Source of the DNA: Centroberyx gerrardi
Taxonomy: Eukaryota; Chordata; Actinopteri; Beryciformes; Berycidae
Direction: 5' to 3'
Assembly: GCF_048128805.1 (NCBI RefSeq)
Contig: NC_136013.1
Span: 4,760,602-4,824,601, forward strand
Length of the DNA stretch: 64,000 nt
Made by a program: the position numbers and the translations under genes. The notes beneath the pieces are model-generated. The model worked only from the letters and a program-made list of their open reading frames with translations. It was not told the origin of the DNA and ran no database searches. Positions 34,733 through 53,401 of the stretch are shown piece after piece (position 1 is the first letter of the stretch; each line of letters starts with the position of its first letter).

Positions 34733-37700
34733 ATGGCGTTCGCCAGGGATAAACTATACAATGGCTACTTGCGGCGGAAAATGGCTCTCATCGCCAGCAA
34801 CGTGAAAGCGAGAGAAATCGTGCCCCACCTGCCTTGCTTGACCACCTCTGACAGGGTAAGCTTCATTAGGGATAAGGACCTTAAATTTTGTTATTCATTA
34901 TACTGTTTTGGCAGTAACACATGACTGATCCTGTTGTAGTCCTTTGCTTTAACTGATTATTATAGAACATTTGGTGGATGCTTTTCACCAAAGCGCTTAA
35001 CAATACCATGATTGCTTACATTTCCAGAATGGATGGCATTAGTTTTGTGTTACATTATAGTAATAATACCTAAGAGGGCGTTCTTCACTGTGATTATGGA
35101 TATTATGGTGAGGCAATAGGTACAAGGTGTGGCTGAGTGCCATTGGGTAAATTACTTTAAAAACATTCCATGACAGTTACTCATTTCCTCATCAAAAACT
35201 GTAATCGGTAATCTAATCCAAGGGATTACCCAAACTCAGTAGTGTATTCTGATTACTTTCAGTCACTACAAGATTATTTTACCATATCTGAGGTATGAAG
35301 GGATAAGAAAAATGACAATCAGGAAATATTTGCATGCAAACACAAATTTTCTTCTGTGCCACATTTTAGAAAGAGGAAGGACATCTGACACATCTGACAT
35401 TTCAATGGCTTTCTGAGTTAGTCACTTGCTCTAGTTTTTCAAGAGTATCTGTAACCACAATCATGATGTTTTTTAGGTAACGCAGCAGAATACGTATTCC
35501 GTTTATACTGCCCAATCTGGCTGTCGGCATCACCGAAGTACCTATAATCACAGTAGAGAACACACTCATGAGTATTATGGCTTTAATACCATGGTTACAA
35601 TGCGTGTGCACTGACTGTTTACTTCAGTGTAGTAAATACATAAGAATAAGAACCAGTTGAAAAGTAGAAAGACTGTGATTATCAGCGTGGTTACACGGTT
35701 TTTCACCCATCAGATTGCTTGGCAGAAGCTACTTATTGTATATCATCTCATGTTTAGGTATCATGATTACCACCTTTATTGATTGATTCATGTATTCATT
35801 ACATATTCTTTCAAAACACATTATCTTTAGGAAGAAATAGAGGCAAAAAGAGAGACTAGTGGGAATTACGCTGCCATGCAGCATCTTCTGGACTGTCTGC
35901 GGAGGAGAGAGAACTGGCCAGAGGAGTTCATCGCAGCGCTGGAGGCGTGTGAGCAGAGAACGATGGCAGCTGAGATCAGAGCAGAGTACAACTCTCTGAG
36001 AGGCCCGAACAGTAAGTCAGCACATAAATTAACTAGTTTATTGTAGTATAAAGGATCTAATAGAAGAGATAAAAACTGCTAAATCAGTGTTCATTTTTGT
36101 GAATATGCATTTGCAAAAAAGTTGTACTTTTGTATACAAGTCAAGATTATTTAGTGCTAGCTGTGAAAACTAGTTTGATCAAAATATCTTTCAGGTTCCT
36201 TTTGATCTAGTGAAGTATTGGATATGGTATTAAAGGAATAATTCACCCCCAAATGAAATTCAGTCATTATCTACTCACCCCCATGTCAGTCAAAATTGAC
36301 GAAACACACAGTGAGTTAGCCCCTGTAGTTCCATCTCAGCCTTCTCCCAAACTATTGAAGTTAACAGGGTCTTGTTTTTACAACTCCAAAAACAGCAAAA
36401 CATGTCTGTCAGATTTCTCCAAAGAGCTCATACAATATAATCCAAGTAGATAAACAATTGCACTGTGGGTCAGTCAGGAAAATATGGGTAATAAGGAAGT
36501 AAACATTGGATTTATGGACCCACAGTGCAATTGTTTGTCCACAAAACATTTATTATGCATTTTAATGTTTTTTTAGAGCTGTAAAAAGATGGCTGCATTA
36601 ACTTCAATAGTTTGGTCCCTGTGTGTTTGATGGTCCTATGAACTGACTGACATCAGGGTGAGTAGATAATGACTGAATTTTAATTTCGGGGTGAACTATT
36701 CCTTGAACATATTTGGATATCCTCTAGATGTGTGCAGTCGAAACCGGATGAAATGATAACACGGTTTGCTTTGCCCTAGATCCCAGTCCACCCTCCCCTC
36801 CTACCACCGTCGTCATGGCACACGTCCACCCGGCTCCGTCTGCCAGTCGGCCCGTGTCTGCTCCAGAGAGCAGTCAAGCCGCTGTTTCCCCCCCACCTGA
36901 GGCAGCAGCTCCTCCAGAGCCCGCCACCCGGGCCTCACCCCCTCCAGAAGCCCCCCTGCAGCCAGAGGCGCCCCCAAACCCAGACACTCCACCACCTCCA
37001 CCTCCCAAGGCTGCACCCTCTTCAGAGCCTGCCCCCCAGCTTCCACAGTCCCCCCAGGCTAGAGCGACACCCCCTCCATCAACGCCTCCTCCTTCTCCTG
37101 AACCCCCACGCCATCAGGCCGCCACACCGCCGCCGCCACAGAGAGCGGTTCAAGCTCACCAGGAGCCGGAGGAAAACTCTGAAATGGACCCCCAGGATGG
37201 CTCCGGTGACAAGAGTCTGATGCCTGATAAAGCGAGCGCAGGAGACGGCGAGGTTTCAGTCGACTCTGAGGCGACCGCTGACCCAGGACCTGCTGTCGAA
37301 CAGCGCGAAGCAGCTGCTCCATCCTTGCCACATCCTCGCCAAGCAACAGCCGAGGAGGACAGGACACCGCAGAGTCTCGTCACGACCCCAGAGAAGCCAC
37401 CGGTCCAGGAAACGGTCCCACCAGTAGACCAAGTAGCTGCTGCTGGCCTGCAGCCTGAAGAAACCTCTGAACCCACCGCCACACAGGTAAACCTCAAATT
37501 AGGTCAAGATAATACATTTTAATGAACAAATCACTGTTGGCAGGTGAAAACCACGCATCTGAAAAGGAATTAAGAAAAGGCTGGTGTTTTTTCTGACTGA
37601 GGACAATGTATTTTATAACTTAAAGGGAAAATCCACCTTCAGATACTCTTAAAAGATATAAACCGTGTTGTAATTTACTTTTTTGGTGTACCCCCTTTCC

Positions 37701-39002
37701 CTCAGCCTGCCTCGTCTACTTCTACTTCAGTCAGTGATTTCCTACATTTCCCAGAATGGACTGTGCTCCTTCCTCAAAATGCAACCCGTCTTGTAGCTGC
37801 ATTGCATTCTGGTCTATTGAGGCTTCTGTCGGTAGAGAAATTGGTCTCTCTCCTCTTCTACGATGGATTTCTCCCTGTATGATTGTTAAACATCAGTGCA
37901 AAATGGCGGCTATAGAAAGAAGCCCTCGCTCTTTGATTCTGAGGGACTGACACCAAAATCTGGCGTTTACCGTTGATGTTTTAGATCGAGATGTTTTAGA
38001 CTAACAAAACGGGCCCAGAAATGCAAGCTACATCAGGAATAGCTCTTTTTTTAACAGTTTTAAAGAATTATTAAGGTGGATTTTCCCTTTGAAAAATGTT
38101 TTTTTTAAAACAAGGGTCATGAAACAAAGCACAAAAATGACCATGTAAAATTTCAATTCAAGTTAACAAAAATCCTGAGGTTGCATCCTCAGGTGTTCAC
38201 CTGACAGCTGACAAATTCTGAATGGATAATATAAGTCTTCTATCTTCCTGTGTGTGAGACAGGTGTTTTTTTTTAAATGCATCTAAACTGTCCAAGTCAA
38301 AAACCTGACATCTGATATTGATTTCACCTGCAGGTCATGAACAACAGTCAGCAGGCGCAAACCACAGACGCAGCCTCCCCACCGCGTGGTATCGATGTGC
38401 CGGACGCTTCTCTCTGTGACACTGTGTGTCTGAGCAAGCCTGGCCAACTCCTCAGCATCCAACAGCAGCATCACAACAGTCCTACTATTCCTGCAGAACA
38501 GCAACCACCCTACTCAGGCAACAGTGAGCGTCTGGAAATAAGTGACGCCGTACCGGACCCTGAGTCTTCTGCCCAGGTTCCTGCCCCCGCCTCTCCGCCG
38601 CCACGCCAGGACAACGGCGTCGTCACGGAGCCTCTTCCCTATAATAACGAACCGGAGGAGAACCACTACGAGTCCGTCAGCCTGGGCTCCCTGGGAGAGG
38701 TGCGGGTGAACGTGGGCCGAGTGGCCGAGGAGGCGTCTATCCAGAACCACGACGGCCAAGACTTGAGACCGCAGGCTCAGATCCTGAACGGCCAAGCAGC
38801 CAAAGAGCCCGCTTCTGCACCGCCCGCCAGCGCCAACGCCGCTGACACTGTATCGAATTTAAACGCCCCCTCAGAGTCTGCGCTGGAGCAGCAGGATCCA
38901 GAGAAGAAGACCTACCTGTCGCCTAATGCAAAGTCCTTTCTGACAGCTGCAGGAGTCAGCGCCTGTGTGCTGATGGTGGCCTGGAGGTTGAAGAGGATTT
39001 AA
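34733..39002 (+). CDS. mavs: Mitochondrial antiviral signalling protein, complete coding region in four exons
   Basis: Exons 34733-34855, 35831-36011, 36780-37486 and 38334-39002 join in phase with GT-AG borders to encode 559 residues. MAVS relays RIG-I/MDA5 signals on the mitochondrial outer membrane to TRAFs, TBK1 and IRF3. Residues about 3-95 form a CARD (starting AFARDKLYNGYLRRKMALI, with SGNYAAMQHLLDCLRRR). Residues 102-260 are strongly proline-rich. PVQET at 309-313 fits the PxQxT TRAF-binding consensus. RLEIS at 403-407 fits the pLxIS IRF3-docking motif, with S407 as the candidate phosphosite. ENHYESVSLG to EEASIQ near residues 443-474 resembles a block in human MAVS. The last 23 residues (SFLTAAGVSACVLMVAW then basic RLKRI) are a tail anchor. 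pank2 follows, as in human. MITEs occupy introns 2 and 3. Confidence 0.95.
35085..35740. repeat. Dispersed repeat in mavs intron 1
   Basis: CACTGTGATTATGG near 35096 recurs inverted near 35555. Segments such as AGATTGCTTGGC(A/T)GAA also occur near 46.73 kb in pank2. Probably a decayed transposon; borders uncertain. Confidence 0.4.
36233..36704. mobile_element. Palindromic MITE in mavs intron 2
   Basis: Ends AAGGAATAATTCACCCCCAA and, reversed, AAGGAATAGTTCACCCCGAA. Long inner complementarity includes TCATTATCTACTCACCC against GGGTGAGTAGATAATGA. The left flank has TTAA overlapping the end. Same terminal motif as near 6444. Confidence 0.8.
37622..38090. mobile_element. MITE in mavs intron 3
   Basis: TIRs AAAGGGAAAATCCACCTT and its exact reverse complement at the right end. 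The interior contains CAAAATGGCGGCT, which fits a YY1 site, and TTTCCCAGAATG. A second, longer copy lies at about 52003-52676. Confidence 0.85.
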
Positions 39003-40170
39003 CTCCATGAAAGCAAGGGAAGATTATGTTTTAAGGCTTTTGAAAGAGGATCATAAGGGCATGGTGCCTTATTGTAGTCGCTGGACTGTGACGGTGTGAG
39101 GTAACTTGTTTAATATTTACCCATAGTAATAGCTGGCTTTCCAGAACTTTGATCGTCCAATTAATTGTCAGTCTGCTGTTAAGTTGGAATGTGTTTTGTG
39201 TCGTAAACGTTGAATCGAGTTAGAGCCCTACTGAGCAAAGACCAAATACTATAATCTACACATCGTATTTTATTAGTTCACTTGACGAACTTATCGAAGC
39301 TGGATTAAGATCTCAGGTCATTTAAGTACTTGCTGCATATTATGTGGTTTGTAAAGGTACACTGATACTGTGTATTGATGATAGCACTATGTATATATAT
39401 ATCCACTTGTCTGATAAGCACTTTCTTGATAAAGCTGCTGGCTGTCATCCAGCGAGGACGGCTAATTAACTAGTGTATCAAGGACATGAATTTCACTGGA
39501 TGTGTTGTGTGAAAGAAAGATTTCCCACATCACACTCTGCAATTTTGCTTTTCCTGTGGTTAGTTGGAAATAGGCCTTTATAATATATATAATAATAGCT
39601 AATGCACTATCTGTATTTATTTGTGTATATATACATATATATATATATCCATGATCATGCATTTTAACAAAAAGTGATGTATCAGAAATGTTTTAAAGCA
39701 TTGTTATCTATGAATTTATGATGTTTTAATCCAAATTTCAGCAGGAGCCAATCAGCTAACATTGTATCTTATCTTTTTCATTTCATATTTTGCAGAATTA
39801 TTTTGTTTATGGATAAGTCTCCCCAACATGCGCTTTCTAGTTATCAGCTGGATAACTAGATGATGTCATTTTGCTCTTATACAGTTTCTCTTCTTGTTCA
39901 AGTAAAACAAATTCTAATGTGTCATGTCTTCTGTGAGGTGAGAGATTGTGCATTTCACTGTAAATAGTATTGTCAATACAAGAAATGTCAGAAAATAATA
40001 GGTTAATTTAGAATGTTTTGCACTTGAGATAAGTCAAGGAGGATATTTGGGCAACAAATGATTTGTGGACACAATGCCTTGTCATTGTGGGAAGCACTGA
40101 AGTTTTAACCCCTTCTAAAGTTTTCATCTAAATCTTAATGCACTGTCTCTATGCACTGGACAATCAAATC

Positions 40171-40176
40171 AATAAA
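40171..40176 (+). terminator. mavs poly(A) signal
   Basis: AATAAA about 1.17 kb after the mavs stop, implying a 3' UTR of about 1.2 kb. Only some 400 bp separate it from the pank2 start codon. Confidence 0.6.
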
Positions 40177-40339
40177 ATTTAAATGATAAAAGGAAGTTCC
40201 TCTACTGATTGTGCCAAGTAATTCCCTGCAGAGAAACCATGTTAATTATGTAAAGTTGTTTGTGTCACTTCTGCTTTTTCATACAAAAATCTCTACTACA
40301 CCAGCCTCTCAGAAATGTTGACTGCCTGGCCTACTCGCA

Positions 40340-40583
40340 CTTTGATTGGTTCAGGCTTCCATCAATCATCCACTGGCTCCGCCCACTTCAGCTTGGACTG
40401 TGTGCATTATAGAAACCGCTATGTACCCGACCCACAGACGTTTAAAACGACACAGCTACTTATCTAATTAGCCAGCTCATCGCGCCTCGCGCCACGGACA
40501 GCATTGCCCACGTAAATCATCAACGTTTTAACGGTTTAGTTTATCATAACGTGCAGCATATATGTAGCTAATTGTTCATTTCA
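40340..40583 (+). promoter_or_regulatory. Probable pank2 promoter and 5' UTR
   Basis: TTTGATTGGTTC (inverted CCAAT) near 40340 and GGCTCCGCCC (GC box) near 40376 lie 200-240 bp before the pank2 ATG in the short gap after mavs. No clear TATA box. Confidence 0.5.
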
Positions 40584-47239
<6,656 letters not shown>

Positions 47240-48921
47240 GTGCATCCAAAGAAGCACTTTCTATCTGCTGCAAAGACCATTAGCACTTTAGACTGTTCAA
47301 AATCCAAACCAGGGTGGGATGTAACACCAGCCACCAGCCAAATACTGGTAACTTTTGGCTGTGGCTGGTAAAGTTTGTCTACTCTTCCAGCCTCTTTGGA
47401 GGTCCTATTCTCAGAAATCCAGTTGGCTTGTAAAACGGTGAAAGTGGCCGGTAAATTTTGATATGCATCTGCCATTGTGGTCAGCGGATGAAGGTTGTTT
47501 TCCTGCCCTGACCAAGATTGTATTCGGAGTCACTGCATTTGGTCCAAGCCACCATGTGTCACATCTGTTAGACAAAGTTTTCGCATTAGGGACTCGGGGG
47601 GAAATGAGCCAGGCGGGATGCAGTCCTGGCAAGGTTTTTGTCTGAAACATCTCTCAAGGAAATTCACCATGATTGCCTGAAATGCTTCGGCTAAAAAGCA
47701 CTTGTAATGCCACAGTCTTGTCTTGTCAGCTGTACTTACCCCTCAGCAGGTATCGGGACCTCGGGCAACTAATATTTCCAAATGCTTTCTGTGGTTTATT
47801 TTATCCTGCTTGGGTGCCAGATGAGTAGGGTTTTGTTGAATTGGGCGATACTGAGTGACAGAACTTAAAAGACAATCACGGGAAAGATTTCATACCAGAA
47901 AGGCCAGTAAAGTTTGAGGTGCTGAGATAAGACACAAACTGACAATCAATGGGGGTAAAAATAGAACTACTGTTTCCTTGAAGATTTTGAAAATCTAGTA
48001 ACACTGGTTTGTACAGAAAGTGTGGTAAAGTGTTGGAAAATCAACGGTGCTTGGCCTTTCTGGTGTTTTTTTGTATATAAATGTGATTGTCAGGCAAATT
48101 GTCAGTCCTGATTGTGAGTCCCACCCATCTGGTACTCTTGGTATGCTAAAACAAACACTGAAAATTATTTGCAACCACTTAGGTCTGCTAATATCTGTGA
48201 ATAAATACTCATACTCATCAAATTTAGAATGGGCATGAATGATAAATTATTTTCAAACAGAGTGAGCGAGTTTTCAAAACTGGGTGTTGATTTTCTTTAT
48301 TAATCATCACTATAATCGATAAAAACGTACCAAAAGTCACTGTTACATCAGGCTTATGCTTTAATGGAGACATTAACTGTTACTTTATATATATACAGAA
48401 TGATTGTATATTTGTGATTTTTTTTTCTGCTTCTATCAAAGATAGACTAACTCTTACAATACCTTTTTCCCAGTTGAGATCTCACGACCTGCATGGTTTA
48501 TGAACCAAACTGGGTTTTTTTCACTCTGCTCCAAGTCCTGGTTTGCAGAAACACTCTGGTACTGGTATTGGAAATGATCAAAATCAATATGACTTTCCCC
48601 AAAACTAAAATTCAATGCCAAGAGCCATGTCAGAAATCAAAGCTAAATAACTTTTCATGCAAAAACATTTGATGAATCTGTCCAGTGGAGGAAAAAAATG
48701 CATAATTTATATCCCCTGACCCCAAACCAGTTCAGTCTATGGATTGTATTGGTACTCTTTATCAGACTGTACTTTAAGTTTAGTATTCTTAAACAGTTTT
48801 GATGGTGGAAAAGTGATGATGTGCTTCCTTATTGGTCAGTCAAACCACCGTCCTCAGGCTTTTCAGAAAGAGAAATTTAGCAGGTAGAATGAACTGTGAA
48901 ACATTCAACTCCATGTTTCCA

Positions 48922-48959
<38 letters not shown>

Positions 48960-49822
48960 TATCAGGCTGAGTCACCAGGATGACTCAGAGTTGTTTTAAG
49001 TTCTCCAGATATTTCATTTAATGAATTTCTGGCCCAACGTAATGTTATCTGTTTGTTCAGTAAACTGTAGAGAAGCACAAGTGTGAGTTTTAGCATTGTT
49101 ATAATCGATAATCCACGGAAGGGGTTATTATAGGGACCATACCAATCAATCAATCAGTCAGTTTAGGTGGACACAGTTTGTTGAGTCATTAAGGCAAATG
49201 GTTCTACAGTTTGTTTTAAGTTGATTTAAATGAAGTGCCTGTAATGTTTTTGTACTGAAGACCTTCATGTGATCATCTTCTAAATGAGACAAACGGATTT
49301 GTAATTCTCAAGGTTTCCCTCTGTTGGCTACATGTACATGGCAAAGAAAACGTTGTACCTTTTTGTAACAGAGTGTTTTCAAATTTCTTATTGAAATTTC
49401 CTCATTAAATGCAAATGTTTCTTATCTTTGCGACTGCGTGTGGCCAGTTCATTTGTTTTGCAAGAGATTTTGAGTTGAAAGATTCACTGAAATATGAAAG
49501 ACTAGTAATCTTATAATACATTTTAGAAGATGCTATTTAAATATCAAGAGTAGAACTAAAACTCCCTATAGGAATATTATACCATAAAGCACGATAAGGT
49601 CAATATAAACCACCAAAGGCACACTATTAGTCATCATAGGAGTATTATAATGATACCATAGGGGATAAAAAATAACATTTGGTACTATAAAATCACAATT
49701 GAGTACCACAAACAACGCTATAAGACTACTATAAGAATATTCTAGTGATTTTACACTTAGGAAATTCTCACATCAAAGTTATTTCCATCGTTCCTCGGGG
49801 TATTTTTTAGGTTTAAATCTTC
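47240..49822 (+). other. pank2 3' UTR and downstream intergenic DNA
   Basis: No further coding exon. AATAAA at 48200-48205 and ATTAAA near 49405 are candidate poly(A) signals. A dispersed repeat lies at about 47315-47525, and a (GT)n run at 48925-48955. Confidence 0.45.
47315..47525. repeat. Dispersed CTGGTAA/CCAGCCA repeat, copy in pank2 3' UTR
   Basis: Contains CACCAGCCACCAGCC, GGCTGTGGCTGGTAA and GTGGCCGGTAAATTTTG. Related blocks occur in pank2 introns 3 and 4 (about 42625-42830, 44235-44400) and upstream of loxl3 (about 53920-54085). Confidence 0.55.
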
Positions 49823-49984
49823 TTGGACAGACACGTTGAGCGTTTTGACTGGCGCGTACGTGTGAAACAAGTTAAATTCTCCTGTTTTTTACGTTATGCA
49901 AGGAGAAAAACCTGTTACAGAACCATGCATGAAAGAGGCAGTGTGTTTCCAGGGAAAAACCCAGCCCCCTTACAGTCCAGAAGT

Positions 49985-50043
49985 CACCTCCTCCTCCTCC
50001 TCCTTCCTCTCCTCCTCCTCCTCCTCCTCCTCCTCCTCCTCCT
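49985..50043. repeat. (TCC)n microsatellite
   Basis: About 19 TCC units with one TTCCTC interruption. Confidence 0.9.
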
Positions 50044-50159
50044 CACGGAAGGCTGTACAGCTGGCAATTTACGGACAAAAAGGCTGAAAGGCGTAATTGG
50101 CTGTTGGGTTAGGTGGACCTCTGCCCCGCAAATTGGATCCTTTTTTTATTGGGGGAAGA

Positions 50160-50306
50160 TGAATTAGCGCTGGTTTGGGATATTTATTTTTCTTTTGTCT
50201 TGGAGGTTTCAGTTTATGAACCTCTGGATAACCAAAAAAAAAAAAAAAAGATCTCCCCCCCCCCCTCAGTGGAACCGTTATAACCCCCTTATACTGGAAA
50301 CATAAG
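50160..50306 (+). promoter_or_regulatory. Candidate loxl3 5' non-coding exon
   Basis: The first loxl3 coding exon has an acceptor (GTGTGCAG at 54591-54598) eight bases before its ATG, so a non-coding exon lies upstream. The best donor seen in the preceding gap is ACATAAG|GTAAGA after 50306. Weak evidence; other donors are possible. Confidence 0.2.
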
Positions 50307-51063
50307 GTAAGAAATTGTTTTTAGTGAATTATTATTAGCCCAAGTGAAGTGAAATGTCAGGAGGGAGTCGTGATTCAGTTGGGAAAATGAACTTTTTTTT
50401 TTTACAAGTGATTTCGGTGTGATTCAACATTTAAACTCTCTTATTTGGAAGAAAAGACTAAGACAGATATAATAAACTTATCCTATGGTTTGGTTATTAA
50501 AAGATCTGTGTACAGTAGGTTATATAATGTATTGCCATAATGCTTTAATAATTCTTAAGGCAGCTTTGTGCTATAATGTTGCTTTATATTAAATCAAACT
50601 CCATCTGCAGCAATACTTCTATAATTTCCAGTTGCTATTTAAACAGAGACTCTTTCTCTGGGCAATTTCAGGATGCAGAATATTAAATGTGAGGAATGTT
50701 ACAACAGGAAACAAAATATCTCCCCTTTGCCAAATAGTGACCTGGAAAAAGAGTATGAATGGCTTTCAGTGGCCGACCTGGTGCCATATAGGCTAATATC
50801 TGACGGTCTGGGTCAGGCTGTAAAATCCCAAATGCATCTCCATCAGTGGAATCAGCCATGCAAATGAGAACTGTTGAATTTCACTGTTGTGTCTGGAAAA
50901 GAAAGAAAGATTTGATCACTGTGTTCTGGTTTTAGATGTGTCTCTGAACCCTTTTAGAAATGGTTTCTTCACTTCTCGCTCTAGAAAGCCAAGAAATCCC
51001 AAACTATAATTTCTCCGAATTTCCGGGAAAGATTCAGCCACCCATGTGTTTCCCTTTTGAACT

Positions 51064-51388
51064 CGGTGCTGGGCGATAATTCGATATTATCGTTTATCGT
51101 CTTTCAGTGGAATCATATCGTGATGATATGGTGATTCTGGATATATTCTGCTGTCTAAATTGATGATAACAAGCAAATTTGATTTAAAACATGAAACATT
51201 TTATGGAATATTATGTGGAAATTTCAGTTTTGTTTGATATCACACCTAACATTACCATTTGGTTCAATGGGATGAACATTAATTGGATTATTTAACGTGA
51301 TTTTGCATTATCTGAGCCATATCGTGATATATCGAGCAAAATCCTTATGATGTCATGATATTGATTTCAATCACATCGCCCAGCCCTA
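51064..51388. mobile_element. 325-bp MITE with GCTGGGCGATA ends
   Basis: Left CGGTGCTGGGCGATAATTCG and right (reversed) TAGGGCTGGGCGATGTGATT form TIRs. TTTTGAACT is repeated at 51055-51063 and 51389-51397. A related copy lies at about 56850-57124. Probably hAT-like; the 9-base match may be an 8-base duplication plus a chance base. Confidence 0.8.
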
Positions 51389-51892
51389 TTTTGAACTACT
51401 TCATTTTTTGTTTCCTGATGTGAAATATTACTTTGCTTCTCTGCATTCTACTTAATCTGATGTCCATAGTTTAAATGAACAGCAGTTTCAGAGAGTTGAC
51501 TTGAGGACAAACATCCTGCAGCAAGGCAGTCAAAGCTTTTGTGTTGCTGAGGAATTCTCACTCCCGGTTGGTTTCAGTTTACAAAAGCAAACAAAGTGAG
51601 ATGCAGACTTCTGGCATTGATTAGCAGATGTGTTCAGGGGTTAGTGTGCGGTGTGGTGGGAATATGTGCATCATGGCGGATACTGTGATGGACAACAAAG
51701 TGTCGGAGCAAACAGCCACACTGAGCTACAGAATTGCTGCCTGGTTGATTTGCTCCTTTCACACGACCTGATCCATGAGCACATTGGTATGGAGAGTCTC
51801 CGCTTCGGTGAGGGGCGAGAGAGGAAGAGAAACAGTTGAGTGTGTGTGAGAGAGAGAGAGAGAAAGAGAGAGGGACTCGGTATGAATTGGGG

Positions 51893-52770
51893 TTAGACCG
51901 ATATATTGGTTTGCCGATATTGGCCTTTTATTAAATATCAGATATCGGTCGGTCATGTCGTCCAGCTCCGATACTGATGTAGGTGCAGTGGGTCAACCTG
52001 CCTCAAAGAAAAAATACATCCTCAGATTCTCTTATACTATTAGACATCATTAATCTGTGATGTTCAATGCATTGCAGGAGTTATTTTGTGATGAAGTGCC
52101 TCGTCTATTTCTACTTCAGTTAGTGTTTTCCTACGTTTCCCAGAATGCCTTTGAACAACCCACAGAGAAGGGGCGTGAACTTGTTGCTTTCAATCAAAGA
52201 TGAGCGTATGGTCGTATAAATATACTGTAGGTAGATAACTAGTTTGTGGCCATTGGGGTCTTACTCAAAACCTGACATGTCTTTTAGGCTGCATTGCATT
52301 CTGGTCTATTTTCTGCTCCTGTGGGTGGAGAAATTGGTCTCTCTCCTCTTCTACGATGGATTTCTCCCTGTATGATTGTTGAGCGTCTCTTGGTGCAAAA
52401 TGGCGGCTCTAGAAAGAACCCCTCGCTCTTTGATTCTGAGGGACTGACACCAAAACCTGACGTTTACCGCTGATGTTTTAGACAGTGGAAGATTTTCTGC
52501 TATCAAACTCCATTGTAGCTGCATTGGAAATATCTTGATGTGACGTCACATTGTCTATGTTTGACCAGTTATCCGCGGGAATAAGACAAATACACCACCA
52601 AACAACAAAATGTACCCAGAAATGGATTTTTGGAATGGAACATTGTTAAAATGTTTTAGGGTGGATTTTTCCTTTAATGAGCTTTAGTGTCTAATGATGG
52701 TCTAAATGCTTTCAGAGGCTTTTCCACCCTGACGGGAATAAAATACTGGGGGAAACACTGTTTACATGGA
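51893..52770. mobile_element. Composite of nested MITE fragments
   Basis: It begins with GGTTAGACCGATATATTGG, then a longer copy (about 52003-52676) of the mavs intron 3 element sharing GTATGATTGTT and CAAAATGGCGGCTCTAG. It ends with a minus-strand copy of the AAAACTCTCCA-type repeat (52678-52770). The order suggests insertion of the middle element into an older one. Confidence 0.6.
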
Positions 52771-53366
52771 AACTGTTGGCATGAAAAAGAAGTTTAAGTT
52801 AAAGATATTGAATATTGCTGCAAAACATATGGGTCAAACCTTTCTGTGAATGTGTGTGTCCTTCCATCCACTGTGAAATTGGACTCAGACGACGCAGTCA
52901 GTCTCAGACATGTTTTGGAAAGGGGAACTGGAGTTTGCGGTCTCTGTCCAAACACACCACACTACTGTATGTGTGTCTCTGCAGGACAAACCCCCCGCTT
53001 GCTGAAAGGCTGGAGCCTGGAAGAAGGAGTGTAGCTGTCAGGTTATCAATAGCAGGCCTATGCAGCTCTCAGGACCTAATGGAGCTGTACAGGAAGGTTT
53101 AAGAAAAGGCAGACTGAACAGTTCGTGAATTTTTCAGGGTAAGGGTGCCTTGCTGGGTCAAGCAGATTAGAAATACCAGAACGATTACTCAGAGCAGATA
53201 ATGAGCCTTTTGGAAAGAATTGGCCTGGCGGACATACTCACATATTTGTTTTTTTATTATAAAACTTAATTCAGGGTTCCTAGGGTTCATGGAAAGCCCG
53301 GAAAAATCACAGAGCTTGTAAATAAATGTGTTTTCTAGGCCTGGTGCATATCCAAAAAGGTTGTTC

Positions 53367-53401
53367 CAGCATATTGATGTTTGTTAAACATCAATATGCT
53401 G
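53367..53401. repeat. 16-bp perfect hairpin
   Basis: Arms CAGCATATTGATGTTT (53367-53382) and its complement (53386-53401) around a GTT loop. Confidence 0.85.

Noticed and set aside
37059-37497. Minus-strand frames opposite mavs exon 3
   Set aside because: Complement of the proline-rich coding region; no independent support.
49823-50167. 114-codon frame with a leucine run upstream of loxl3
   Set aside because: The leucine run is the (TCC)n microsatellite; the flanks show no domain or splice structure.
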